The notes under the pieces are model-generated. The model was not told the origin of the DNA. It was given only the letters and a program-made list of their open reading frames with translations, and ran no database searches. The translations under genes were made by a program, and so were the position numbers. A stretch of 28,575 bases of DNA from an uncultured Novosphingobium sp. (GTDB lineage: Bacteria; Pseudomonadota; Alphaproteobacteria; Sphingomonadales; Sphingomonadaceae): the NCBI GenBank assembly GCA_946886075.1, contig CAMPHR010000036.1, positions 1 through 28,575 of the forward strand. Reading direction: 5' to 3'. Numbering within the stretch: position 1 is the stretch's first letter; every line of letters begins with the position of its first letter. Below are positions 1 to 7,245 of this stretch, in pieces.

Positions 1-50
<50 letters not shown>

Positions 51-125
51 CTTTCACAGACATCGACAATCTTCTGCGGCTCATAGAGCGTTCGCGTGCG
101 CGCGGCGATCATCTCGCACGCATAG

Positions 126-155
126 AAAAAGGGCGGACCGTCAGACGGCCCGCCC
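126..155 (-). terminator. Intrinsic terminator of the repeat lipoprotein gene
   Basis: A hairpin spans 131-155: six GC-rich pairs (GGGCGG/CCGCCC), one mismatch, then four more pairs around a three-base loop. On the minus strand it is followed by a run of five T at 126-130. It lies 25 bases after the stop codon of the lipoprotein gene. On the plus strand the following bases are not T-rich, so it serves the minus-strand gene rather than the tRNA. Confidence 0.8.
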
Positions 156-180
156 TCTTAAAATCTTGCTGACGCGAAGA

Positions 181-393
181 TTATTCGGCGTTCGCAGCGT
201 TCGAAGCAGCGTTCGCAGCGTTGTCGGCGGCGTTAGCAGCATTCGCGGCGTTGTCGGCAGCGTTAGCAGCGTTCTCGACAACGTTTTCGACAACAGCGTT
301 CGAAGCGTTCGCGGTCTCGTTGGCCGGCTTCTCACCGCAAGCGGCGAGGGCCATCAGGCCGGCCGAAGCGAAAACAACAGCGATCTTCTTCAT
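181..393 (-). CDS. Small Ala/Asn-repeat lipoprotein
   Basis: A 70-residue predicted lipoprotein of unknown function. The N-terminus has two lysines and a hydrophobic core ending in the lipobox L-A-A-C, with the lipidated cysteine at residue 19, so the mature part would be about 52 residues in the inner or outer membrane. Residues 41-50 and 51-60 are the same decapeptide, NAANAADNAA, and 61-70 is a looser third copy. At DNA level 214-243 and 244-273 match at 27 of 30 bases. Ala/Asn repeats of this type could form a thin helix packed through alanines, as in Lpp-type lipoproteins, but there is no C-terminal lysine for peptidoglycan linkage. I chose the ATG at 391-393 because it starts the signal peptide and has GGGAG ten bases upstream. 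A longer frame to 441 has no signal peptide. It looks monocistronic, with its own terminator. Confidence 0.75.
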   Translation of the reverse strand: MKKIAVVFASAGLMALAACGEKPANETANASNAVVENVVENAANAADNAANAANAADNAANAASNAANAE

Positions 394-548
394 TGTGTAC
401 GGCTCCCATAGCATATTGCCGCGTCGGCATATTTCTAACACGCCCGACGCGAGCGACCCGCATTAACGTGTGCGCTGCACAAATCAATGCTTTTCTGCGT
501 CGGTGAAGCGACGGAATCACGCGACGGAGTGTTGTCTACTACAAAAGT

Positions 549-1922
549 TCACTTATCCGCCAGTGATTCCGTAGCGCTGGCGAATTCAAGAAGAGTGGGG
601 GCCCAGGCGGCCACAGTCTGCTGCAGTTGCGGGCGATCTACCTTGTCCAGCGTATCGTCCGCAGTGTGATGAATGTCGAAATAACGGGAGCCGTCCTGCT
701 GGAGATCGATGACGGGCACACCTGCCTTGACCAATGGCTCTATGTCCGATCCGCCCCCGGCTGCGATGCGGCTTGGGCCGATGCCAAGCGGGGCGAGCGC
801 GTTTGAAACGCGGCTTGCGACCGCTGCATAGCTGGAGGGAAGCTTAAAATCGACGCGCCAGACGCGATCGGCGCCGAAGTCGGATTCCATGGCGATGACA
901 TGGTGTTCGCTGCCATGTGCGGCGAAATAGGCGCGTCCGCCGTCGCCGCCCACTTCCTCCGCGCCCGCCATCAGGATGCGGATGGTGCGGCGGAGCGGCC
1001 CGGCTTTGGCAGCGTGGAGCGCGGCTGCCGTGATGATGCCGCAGCCCGACGCATCATCTATCGCCCCGGTGCCTTGATCCCAGCTATCAAGATGGCACGC
1101 CGCGAGGACGATGCCAGCGGCGGGATCCGTGCCTGGCAGTTCGGCGATGACATTGCCAGATGGCTGGTCCTTCAGCATTTTGGACGTAAGGGTCAGATGG
1201 ACGCGGACGGGCTGGCCACGCGACAATATGCGGGTGAGTTGATCCGCATCCACCGTACTGAGCGCGGCGGCCGGGATCGGCTTTACGCCATCGGCCCACA
1301 TTTGGACACCGCTATGGGGGAAACGGTGCTGGTCGGTGCCGATCGACCTGATGAGGATGGCGGCTGCGCCCTTGCGAGATGCGATGCTGGGGCCTTGGCG
1401 GCGGGTTAGGCCGAAATGGCTGTAGGAGCTGCCATCCTGCGTGGCTGTCATGGCGTGGCTGACGAAGGCGATTTTCCCCTGCAGGCTGCCGTCCGGTGCG
1501 GACTGGAGGTCGGCCAGCGTGGGGAAATAGCGGATTTCGCCTTCAATGCCCTTTGCGGAAGTAGAGGCGCTGTTCCCGAGCGCGGCGAGTGCTAGATTCT
1601 GCGGGAAGGGCGCGAGAATCCGGGCTTCGTCGCGGCCGCGGACCCAAACCGGCATCTTGTAGGGTTCGGATCGGACATTGGAAAAGCCGAGCGCCTTGAG
1701 CTTTGCTACGGCCCAGTCGCGCGCGCGGGCTTCCTGTGGAGTGCCAGCGGGGCGAGGGCCGACTTCGGTGGTGAGGCCCTCTGTAAAGTCCCAGGCTATG
1801 TTGTCCTGCAAGGCCGCCTGCCGAATCGCGACTGCATCCGTCGGCGCGGCAGCGAGGGGGAGGGGTGAGGTGATGCCGCCGAGAAGGAGCGCAGCGACGG
1901 TGCTCGATCGGATTTTCTGCAT
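549..1922 (-). CDS. Exported M28-family zinc peptidase
   Basis: A predicted 457-residue secreted or periplasmic metallopeptidase of family M28 (aminopeptidase/glutamate carboxypeptidase type). An N-terminal signal peptide of about 25 residues comes first, then a protease-associated insert, then the catalytic fold. Likely two-zinc ligands are visible in the family order: His277 in A-C-H-L-D, Asp289 in the A-I-D-D-A-S-G segment, Glu322/Glu323 in A-E-E-V-G (catalytic base and ligand), Asp348 in E-S-D-F-G and His419 in H-H-T-A-D-D. The substrate cannot be told from sequence; family members release N-terminal amino acids or cleave dipeptides. I preferred the ATG at 1920-1922 because it begins the signal peptide; a TTG 36 bases upstream would add residues before it. 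The gene is divergent from ettA, with about 100 bases between the starts. Confidence 0.88.
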   Translation of the reverse strand: MQKIRSSTVAALLLGGITSPLPLAAAPTDAVAIRQAALQDNIAWDFTEGLTTEVGPRPAGTPQEARARDWAVAKLKALGFSNVRSEPYKMPVWVRGRDEARILAPFPQNLALAALGNSASTSAKGIEGEIRYFPTLADLQSAPDGSLQGKIAFVSHAMTATQDGSSYSHFGLTRRQGPSIASRKGAAAILIRSIGTDQHRFPHSGVQMWADGVKPIPAAALSTVDADQLTRILSRGQPVRVHLTLTSKMLKDQPSGNVIAELPGTDPAAGIVLAACHLDSWDQGTGAIDDASGCGIITAAALHAAKAGPLRRTIRILMAGAEEVGGDGGRAYFAAHGSEHHVIAMESDFGADRVWRVDFKLPSSYAAVASRVSNALAPLGIGPSRIAAGGGSDIEPLVKAGVPVIDLQQDGSRYFDIHHTADDTLDKVDRPQLQQTVAAWAPTLLEFASATESLADK

Positions 1923-2023
1923 GGATGAAGGCTTAGCCAGCGATCCCGCATTTGCCAATGGCGCCGGGCTTCGCTAACTCCGGCCCGAATTTACTCATTC
2001 GTCTTTCGGAGCTGTTCCAAGCC

Positions 2024-3709
2024 ATGTCCGCCTCCTCCCAATACGCCTTCGTCATGAAGAACATGACAAAGACCTTTCCCGGTGCGCCAAAGCCGGTGCT
2101 CAATGGTATCAATCTGCAATTTTATCGCGGCGCCAAGATCGGCATCGTTGGTCCCAACGGCGTCGGTAAATCGACGCTGATCAAGATCATGGCTGGCATC
2201 GACACGGATTATAGTGGCGAGGCGTGGCCGGGTGAGAATGTGACGGTCGGCTATCTGGCGCAGGAGCCGCAGCTCGATCCGGCCAAAAATGTGCTGGAGA
2301 ATGTAAAGGACGGCGCGCGGGAAATCGCGGACAAGCTGGATCGGTTCAACGAGATCAGCATGATCATGGCGGACCCGCCGGAAGATGCCGATTTCGACGC
2401 ACTGATGGCCGAAATGGGCGAGTTGCAGGAACAGATCGACGCGGTCGATGGCTGGACGCTCGACAACCAGCTTGAGATCGCCATGGAGGCGCTGCGCTGC
2501 CCGCCGTCGGATTGGTCGGTGGAAAGCCTGTCGGGCGGTGAAAAGCGCCGGATCGCGCTGACCCGCTTGCTGATCCAGAAGCCGGACATTTTGCTGCTCG
2601 ACGAACCGACCAACCATCTTGATGCCGAAAGCGTCGAGTGGCTGGAAAATCACTTGAAGGAATATGCGGGTGCGGTGCTGATGATCACCCACGACCGCTA
2701 CTTCCTGGACAATGTGGTGGGTTGGATTCTGGAACTCGATCGCGGGAAATACTTCCCCTACGAAGGCAATTATTCGACTTATCTCGAGAAGAAGTCGAAG
2801 CGCCTGGAGCAGGAGTCGCGCGAAGAATCCGGCCGCCAGAAGGCGATCAAGGACGAGTTGGAGTGGATCCGGCAGGGGCCGAAGGGCCGCCAGACCAAGT
2901 CGAAGGCCCGTATCGCCAAGTTCGAGCAACTGGTCGCGAGCCAGGAAAACCGTACTCCAGGCAAGGCGCAGATCGTCATCCAGGTGCCGGAGCGGCTGGG
3001 TGGCAAGGTCATCGAAGCAAAGAACATCAGCAAGGCCTATGGCGACAAGCTGCTGTTCGAAAACCTGTCCTTCATGCTGCCCCCAGGTGGCATCGTTGGC
3101 GTGATCGGGCCGAACGGCGCGGGCAAGTCCACGCTGTTCAAGCTCATCACCGGTCAGGAACAGCCCGATTCGGGTGAGATCGACATCGGCTCCACCGTGC
3201 GCCTTGGCTATGTCGACCAGAGCCGCGATCATCTCGACGCGTCGAAGAATGTCTGGGAGGAAGTCTCGGATGGCCTCGATTATGTGAAGGTCAACGGCCA
3301 TGACATGTCGACGCGGGCCTATGTCGGTGCCTTCAACTTCAAGGGCCAGGACCAGCAGAAGAATGTCGGCAAGCTGTCGGGCGGTGAGCGCAATCGCGTA
3401 CACATGGCCAAGATGCTGAAGAAGGGCGGCAACGTTCTGCTGCTCGACGAACCGACCAACGACCTTGACGTCGAAACGCTGGCTGCGCTGGAAGAGGCGA
3501 TTGAAAACTTCGCGGGCTGCGCCGTGGTGATCAGCCACGATCGCTTTTTCCTCGATCGCCTTGCCACGCATATTCTCGCCTTTGAGGGGAATAGCCATGT
3601 CGAATGGTTTGAGGGTAACTTCGAAATGTATGAAGAGGATAAGCGGCGCCGCCTAGGCGATGCGGCTGATCGGCCGACGAGCCTCGCCTACAAGAAGCTG
3701 ACGCGGTGA
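2024..3709 (+). CDS. ettA: Energy-dependent translational throttle protein EttA (ABC-F ATPase)
   Basis: A 561-residue soluble ABC-F protein, close to the 555 residues of E. coli EttA. It has two nucleotide-binding domains and no membrane segment. Domain 1 has Walker A GPNGVGKST, signature LSGGEKRR and Walker B LLLDEPTNHLD. Domain 2 has GPNGAGKST, LSGGERNR and LLLDEPTNDLD. Between the domains is a charged, helical linker of about 80 residues, the part that contacts the P-site tRNA in this family. The known EttA role is to bind the ribosomal E site and gate the first peptide bond according to the ATP/ADP ratio. The ATG at 2024 gives the usual N-terminus (YAFVMKNMTKTF) and has GGAG at 2008-2011. 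A TTG-started extension from 1952 adds 24 unconserved residues. Confidence 0.95.
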   Translation: MSASSQYAFVMKNMTKTFPGAPKPVLNGINLQFYRGAKIGIVGPNGVGKSTLIKIMAGIDTDYSGEAWPGENVTVGYLAQEPQLDPAKNVLENVKDGAREIADKLDRFNEISMIMADPPEDADFDALMAEMGELQEQIDAVDGWTLDNQLEIAMEALRCPPSDWSVESLSGGEKRRIALTRLLIQKPDILLLDEPTNHLDAESVEWLENHLKEYAGAVLMITHDRYFLDNVVGWILELDRGKYFPYEGNYSTYLEKKSKRLEQESREESGRQKAIKDELEWIRQGPKGRQTKSKARIAKFEQLVASQENRTPGKAQIVIQVPERLGGKVIEAKNISKAYGDKLLFENLSFMLPPGGIVGVIGPNGAGKSTLFKLITGQEQPDSGEIDIGSTVRLGYVDQSRDHLDASKNVWEEVSDGLDYVKVNGHDMSTRAYVGAFNFKGQDQQKNVGKLSGGERNRVHMAKMLKKGGNVLLLDEPTNDLDVETLAALEEAIENFAGCAVVISHDRFFLDRLATHILAFEGNSHVEWFEGNFEMYEEDKRRRLGDAADRPTSLAYKKLTR

Positions 3710-3733
3710 TGGGGTTTTGCGCGGAGCGGAATG

Positions 3734-3751
3734 CTAATGCGGTTGCATTAG
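3734..3751 (+). other. Small hairpin just after ettA
   Basis: A perfect seven-base inverted repeat, CTAATGC and GCATTAG, around a GGTT loop, 24 bases past the ettA stop. No T-run follows, so it is not a standard terminator. It could protect the 3' end of the ettA message or bind a protein. No function is claimed. Confidence 0.4.
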
Positions 3752-3807
3752 GCGCAACCGGCACCGCGCCCTTCGCACTTGCACAATGATCGGTCGGAAC
3801 ACATATC

Positions 3808-3874
3808 GGAAAGGCCTTTCAGGCATCCTCTCCTAAAACTTTCAGGCCGGCCAGCTTGGGTCGGCCATTTTTTT
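3808..3874 (+). ncRNA. Candidate small RNA ending in a strong terminator
   Basis: A short stretch between ettA and the next genes has the layout of a bacterial trans-acting small RNA. A weak promoter-like pair lies upstream (TTGCAC at 3779-3784, 17-base spacer, CATATC at 3802-3807). Next comes an unpaired pyrimidine-rich segment with ATCCTCTCCT at 3825-3834, which resembles an anti-Shine-Dalgarno seed, then an eight-pair hairpin with a T7 tail. The nonamer CTTTCAGGC occurs twice, at 3816-3824 and 3839-3847. No coding frame with a ribosome binding site fits. The alternative is that this is only the long 3' untranslated region of ettA. The promoter match is poor, so the 5' end is a guess. Confidence 0.35.
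3845..3874 (+). terminator. Strong intrinsic terminator downstream of ettA / candidate sRNA
   Basis: The hairpin pairs 3845-3852 with 3859-3866 (eight pairs, one G-T wobble, loop AGCTTG). It is followed by A and seven T at 3868-3874. This is the best plus-strand terminator in the window. It lies 135 bases after the ettA stop, farther than usual for a simple gene end. Confidence 0.8.
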
Positions 3875-3905
3875 GCGTGGTGATGGGCGGTGAGCTTGTG
3901 GGGGG

Positions 3906-3946
3906 GGTACTGCCTCAGCGGCGAAGAGTGTCGAGTAGCGAGTACC
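3906..3946. repeat. Inverted repeat next to a G-run
   Basis: GGTACT at 3906-3911 and AGTACC at 3941-3946 form a six-base inverted repeat around 29 bases, directly after an uninterrupted run of G that ends at 3907. It lies in the gene-free stretch 3710-4069. I see no coding frame here. It may be part of the same intergenic repeat cluster as the pair that follows. Confidence 0.35.
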
Positions 3947-3953
3947 ATCAACC

Positions 3954-4036
3954 CCGTTCGGGCTAAGCTTGTCGAAGCCCATTAGTAGAGCCGTGGGCTT
4001 CGTCGGCCTTCGGCTCAACAAGCTCAGGGCGAACGG
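3954..4036. repeat. Inverted pair of sphingomonad-type intergenic repeats
   Basis: The left arm (3954-3980) starts CCGTTCG and continues through AGCTTGTCGAAG. The right arm (about 4007-4036) is the reverse complement of a variant of the same unit, ending CGAACGG, with AAGCTCAGGGC inside. A second nested inverted repeat, GAAGCCC (3974-3980) with GGGCTTC (3995-4001), lies between them. The unit with CCTGAGCTTGTCGAAG is, as far as I recall, a common dispersed intergenic element in sphingomonad genomes. It would transcribe into a long imperfect stem and sits just past the end of the carbonic anhydrase operon. Confidence 0.65.
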
Positions 4037-4069
4037 TGTTACGAGGACTATCAATTAGGATGCAAAGCC

Positions 4070-4351
4070 TCAGCCCGTTGGTCTTTTCTCGAACGAGGCC
4101 AAGCCTTCCATTCCAACCTCGATCACTTCAACGCGCGCGACCTGCGCTGCTGGCGGACCCTTGTGAGCCAAAGCTATGAAGCGTTCTACCGCTTCGCCCA
4201 GACCTTCAACAACAGCTTCCACGCTGCCGTCGAGCCGGTTGCGCACCCACCCGGCCAAACCTAGCTCGCGCGCTGTTTGCACAGTCCAATTGCGATAAAA
4301 TACACCCTGCACTCGGCCAAAGATCATGAGATGCCGGGCGATGACAGGCAT
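4070..4351 (-). CDS. acyP: Acylphosphatase
   Basis: A 93-residue cytosolic enzyme of the usual family size that hydrolyses acyl phosphates such as acetyl or carbamoyl phosphate. The family signature GRVQGVFYR is at residues 12-20, with the phosphate-binding Arg20. The second signature, GWVRN..DGSVEAVVEG, holds the catalytic Asn38. Its ATG shares one base with the TGA of the upstream NYN-LOTUS gene (TGATG), so translation is probably coupled. It is the last gene of a three-gene operon with carbonic anhydrase first. The stop is followed by the intergenic repeats, and I see no strong minus-strand terminator. Confidence 0.93.
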   Translation of the reverse strand: MPVIARHLMIFGRVQGVFYRNWTVQTARELGLAGWVRNRLDGSVEAVVEGLGEAVERFIALAHKGPPAAQVARVEVIEVGMEGLASFEKRPTG

Positions 4352-5115
4352 CAGCGCACCCGCTTGATCCAGGTCTGGCCGTTCTCGCGCGTTTCGGTGA
4401 TGAAATTCGGGATCGCCTGCACCAGATCCGACAGGCGCTTGAAGCCATAGTTGCGCACGTCGAAGCTGGACCGGTTGGCGACGCGCTGCCCGACAGGCCC
4501 CAGGGCGGCGAAGCCATTTTGGTCGCGTTTAGCCGCATCATAGGCTTCTATGAGCAGACGGACGACTTCGTCATCCACCTTGCTGATGTCGGCTTTGGCG
4601 ACGGGGCTCGCGGCTACTTCGTCTGGAACGACAGCGGCATTGACCGGGTCGGGGCTTGCCGGTGCCAACGATGCTGCCAGCGCCGCGACGTCTATGAAAC
4701 GCGTGCATGCGCGGCGGAAGCCTTCGGGCGTCTTGTCGGAGCCGAAGCCATAGACATCGATCCCTTCCTGCCGGAGCCGAGTCACCAGCGGCGTGAAATC
4801 GCTGTCGCTGGACATGAGGCCGAAACCGGTGACGCGGCCGCCAGCCATCAGGTCCATGGCGTCGATCGTCATCTTCATGTCAGTCGCATTCTTCCCCTTG
4901 GTGAGGTCGAATTGCTGCTGCGTTTCGATGGCCTGCGTCACGGCCTGCCGCGCCCAGCCCTTGAGCGAAGGCTTGCTCCAGTTGCCATAGGCGCGGCGGA
5001 TATTGACCGTGCCCAGTTCCGCCAGAACAGTCAGAACGGGGTCGAAATGGTCGGCAGATGCATTGTCGGCGTCGATCAGCAGGGCGACATTGCCGCTGGG
5101 GATCGCCGACGGCAT
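4351..5115 (-). CDS. NYN domain protein with C-terminal LOTUS (OST-HTH) domain
   Basis: A 254-residue protein. The N-terminal NYN (PIN-like nuclease fold, LabA/DUF88 type) domain covers about residues 8-148. Its acidic residues are Asp15 and Asp17 in L-I-D-A-D-N, Asp79 in N-A-T-D-M, and Asp104 and Asp106 in S-S-D-S-D-F, the usual metal-binding set of this fold. A proline/alanine-rich linker follows, then residues about 176-252 resemble the OST-HTH/LOTUS RNA-binding domain (start D-I-S-K-V-D-D-E, end T-W-I-K). Family knowledge predicts a role in RNA binding or cleavage, but most bacterial members are uncharacterised. Its ATG overlaps the carbonic anhydrase stop by one base, and its stop overlaps the acyP start by one base. 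Confidence 0.88.
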   Translation of the reverse strand: MPSAIPSGNVALLIDADNASADHFDPVLTVLAELGTVNIRRAYGNWSKPSLKGWARQAVTQAIETQQQFDLTKGKNATDMKMTIDAMDLMAGGRVTGFGLMSSDSDFTPLVTRLRQEGIDVYGFGSDKTPEGFRRACTRFIDVAALAASLAPASPDPVNAAVVPDEVAASPVAKADISKVDDEVVRLLIEAYDAAKRDQNGFAALGPVGQRVANRSSFDVRNYGFKRLSDLVQAIPNFITETRENGQTWIKRVR

Positions 5116-5768
5116 CAGGCCGTTTCCAGCGGTGCCGGATGAAAATCCCCTGTCGCCTCATCCAGGAGATGAAGCTGACCATCGGCGATCGCGAAGAATG
5201 CGCCGACCAGTTTCAATTCGCCATCGCGTTCCTTGGTACGGACGCAGGGGAAGGTGCGCAGGTTGGCAAGGCTGACCTTGACACCTTCCTGCTCCATCGC
5301 GCGATGTGCGTCACGGCCGCGGTCATCGCCAAACCGCGCGACGACCTTGTCCCGCGCATCGTCAAGCATGTCTATCCAGTTATGAATGAACCCGCCTTCT
5401 CCGGGAGGCGCGTCCTTCAATTCCTGGCTAAGCGCGGCCTTGCAGCCCCCGCACTTGCCATGGCCCATGACGACGATCTCGCCGACCTTTAGCACCTGAA
5501 CCGCGAACTCCAGCGCTGCGGAAACGCCATGATGGCCGGGGTTCGTCTCAAATGGGGGAACCAGCGCGGCTACGTTGCGGACCACGAATATCTCGCCGGG
5601 GCTGGTATCAAATATCTGCGCAGGATCGACGCGGCTGTCGGAGCAGGCGATGACCATGACACGGGGGCTTTGCCCTTCGCTCAGTTCATCCCATCGTTCA
5701 CGCTGTTCCGTCCAGCCAGTGTTGCGGAAGCGGCGATAGCCTTCGAGCATGTCGGAAAAGTCAGTCAT
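5115..5768 (-). CDS. can: Beta-class carbonic anhydrase
   Basis: A 217-residue zinc enzyme that interconverts CO2 and bicarbonate in the cytosol and supplies bicarbonate to carboxylases. Zinc ligands and the catalytic dyad fit the beta class: Cys42-x-Asp44-x-Arg46 in A-C-S-D-S-R, and His103 and Cys106 in G-H-G-K-C-G-G-C. I chose the ATG at 5766-5768 (MTDFSDMLEGY), which matches the usual N-terminus. A TTG 36 bases upstream would add an unconserved arginine-rich piece. It is first in the operon with NYN-LOTUS and acyP and divergent from lipA, with only 66 bases between the two starts, so the promoters must be close or overlap. Confidence 0.94.
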   Translation of the reverse strand: MTDFSDMLEGYRRFRNTGWTEQRERWDELSEGQSPRVMVIACSDSRVDPAQIFDTSPGEIFVVRNVAALVPPFETNPGHHGVSAALEFAVQVLKVGEIVVMGHGKCGGCKAALSQELKDAPPGEGGFIHNWIDMLDDARDKVVARFGDDRGRDAHRAMEQEGVKVSLANLRTFPCVRTKERDGELKLVGAFFAIADGQLHLLDEATGDFHPAPLETA

Positions 5769-5834
5769 GGCGATGTCTCTGCCCAACAATCTGGGGGCTG
5801 GCAAGAGTGGGCATGCATCGCTATTTGAAGGCGC

Positions 5835-6770
5835 ATGACAGATACCGCTCCGCTACCTGTGCAGGCCACGACCCAGCGCACACGCAAGCCCGATTGGATC
5901 CGGGTGAAGGCGCCGACGAGCCCTGGCTACCAGGAAACCCGGAAGCTGATGCGGGAAAAGGGTCTGGCTACCGTCTGTGAAGAGGCGGCTTGCCCCAATA
6001 TCGGCGAATGCTGGACCAAAAAGCATGCGACCGTGATGATCCTGGGCGATGTGTGCACGCGGGCCTGCGCATTCTGCAACGTCAAGACAGGCATGCCACG
6101 CAAGGTTGACGTCAACGAGCCGCAGAACCTGGCAGATGCCTGCGCGGAGATGGGGCTGGAGCATATCGTCATTACCTCCGTCGATCGGGATGACTTGCCC
6201 GATGGCGGCGCTTCGCAGTTCGTGAAGGTGATCGAAGCGCTGCGGCGGACGACGCCCGATACGACTATCGAAATTCTTACGCCCGATTTCCGGAACAAGC
6301 ATGAGCGCGCGGTCGAGATGATCGTCGCCGCGCGGCCGGACGTCTATAACCATAATCTTGAAACGGTGCCCCGCCTGTATCCGACGATCCGCCCTGGTGC
6401 CCGCTATTACGCGTCGCTGCGTTTGCTGGAGTCGGTGAAGAAGCTGGACCCATCGATCTTTACCAAATCAGGCATCATGCTGGGCTTGGGTGAAGAGCGT
6501 CTGGAGGTCCATCAGGTGATGGACGACATGCGTTCGGCCGACATCGACTTCCTGACCATGGGGCAATATCTGCAGCCAACGCCCAAACATGCCAAGGTGA
6601 TGGAGTTCGTGACACCTGCCGCCTTCAACGCTTATGCGGCGATTGCGCGAGCCAAGGGCTTTTTGCAGGTGGCGTCGAGCCCGCTGACTCGATCCAGCTA
6701 CCATGCCGGGAAGGACTTCGCGGAGATGCGGACAGCGCGTGAAGCTCAGCTGGCGCGGGCGGCACGCTGA
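5835..6770 (+). CDS. lipA: Lipoyl synthase
   Basis: A 311-residue radical SAM enzyme that inserts two sulfurs into octanoyl groups on lipoyl domains of the 2-oxoacid dehydrogenase and glycine cleavage complexes. The auxiliary iron-sulfur cluster cysteines are Cys48, Cys53 and Cys59 in [12 protein letters not shown]. The radical SAM CX3CX2C motif is Cys74, Cys78 and Cys81. The C-terminal R-S-S-Y near residue 287, which binds the auxiliary cluster through serine, is present. The ATG at 5835 fits the family N-terminus. Four bases separate its stop from the START-domain gene, so they are probably co-transcribed. Confidence 0.97.
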   Translation: MTDTAPLPVQATTQRTRKPDWIRVKAPTSPGYQETRKLMREKGLATVCEEAACPNIGECWTKKHATVMILGDVCTRACAFCNVKTGMPRKVDVNEPQNLADACAEMGLEHIVITSVDRDDLPDGGASQFVKVIEALRRTTPDTTIEILTPDFRNKHERAVEMIVAARPDVYNHNLETVPRLYPTIRPGARYYASLRLLESVKKLDPSIFTKSGIMLGLGEERLEVHQVMDDMRSADIDFLTMGQYLQPTPKHAKVMEFVTPAAFNAYAAIARAKGFLQVASSPLTRSSYHAGKDFAEMRTAREAQLARAAR

Positions 6771-6774
6771 AGAC

Positions 6775-7245
6775 ATGCCCAAGCATCACGAGACAAGACC
6801 GCTTCCTTATTCGCCGGACCAGATGTTCGATCTGGTTTCCAATGTGGCCGCTTATCCGGAATTCCTGCCTTGGGTGAGCGCAATCCGCGTCCGCCGGGAC
6901 GATGAATCCGAGATGGTTGCCGACATGATCGTCGGCTTCAAGGGGATCAAGGAAAGCTTCACGTCGCGCGTCCACAAGCATCGGCCGGACTATGTGAGGG
7001 TCGATTATCTGGAGGGACCGCTCAAGCACCTACACAATGAGTGGCGGTTCCGCGACAACGGCAAGGGTGGCGTGCTGGTGGATTTCGAAGTGGAGTTCGA
7101 GTTCAAGAACCGGCTGTTCGAAATGCTGGCGGGTCAGATGTTCGACAAGGCGCTGCGCAAGATGATCGGCGCGTTCGAGACGCGGGCGGCGGAGCTTTAC
7201 GGTGAGTCGGGCAGCAGCAACTCGAGCGCGCAGAGCGCCGCCTGA
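6775..7245 (+). CDS. COQ10/RatA-type START-domain protein
   Basis: A 156-residue protein of the type II START (polyketide cyclase/COQ10) family. It begins with the family-typical pattern R-x-L-P-Y-S-x-x-Q-M-F-D-L-V. N-V-A-A-Y-P-E-F-L-P-W follows, with a D-F-E-V-E-F-E-F strand and a C-terminal amphipathic helix. In alphaproteobacteria such proteins are thought to bind ubiquinone or its precursors and aid respiration. E. coli RatA is a homologue described as a ribosome anti-association toxin, but the two roles cannot be separated from sequence. The ATG at 6775 follows the lipA stop by four bases. The last 49 bases overlap the end of the convergent pncC gene. The Ser/Asn/Ala tail encoded in the overlap is probably dispensable. 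Confidence 0.85.
   Translation: MPKHHETRPLPYSPDQMFDLVSNVAAYPEFLPWVSAIRVRRDDESEMVADMIVGFKGIKESFTSRVHKHRPDYVRVDYLEGPLKHLHNEWRFRDNGKGGVLVDFEVEFEFKNRLFEMLAGQMFDKALRKMIGAFETRAAELYGESGSSNSSAQSAA

Noticed and set aside
469..481. A TGTGC-N3-GCACA dyad upstream of the lipoprotein gene
   Set aside because: The spacing does not fit CRP/FNR-type sites and a single 13-base dyad is easily found by chance in GC-rich DNA.
1991..3598. A 535-codon open frame on the minus strand opposite ettA
   Set aside because: It is fully antisense to a clear ABC-F gene. Its translation shows the His/Asp/Arg-rich, repetitive composition of a mirror frame in GC-rich DNA, and it has no recognisable domain.
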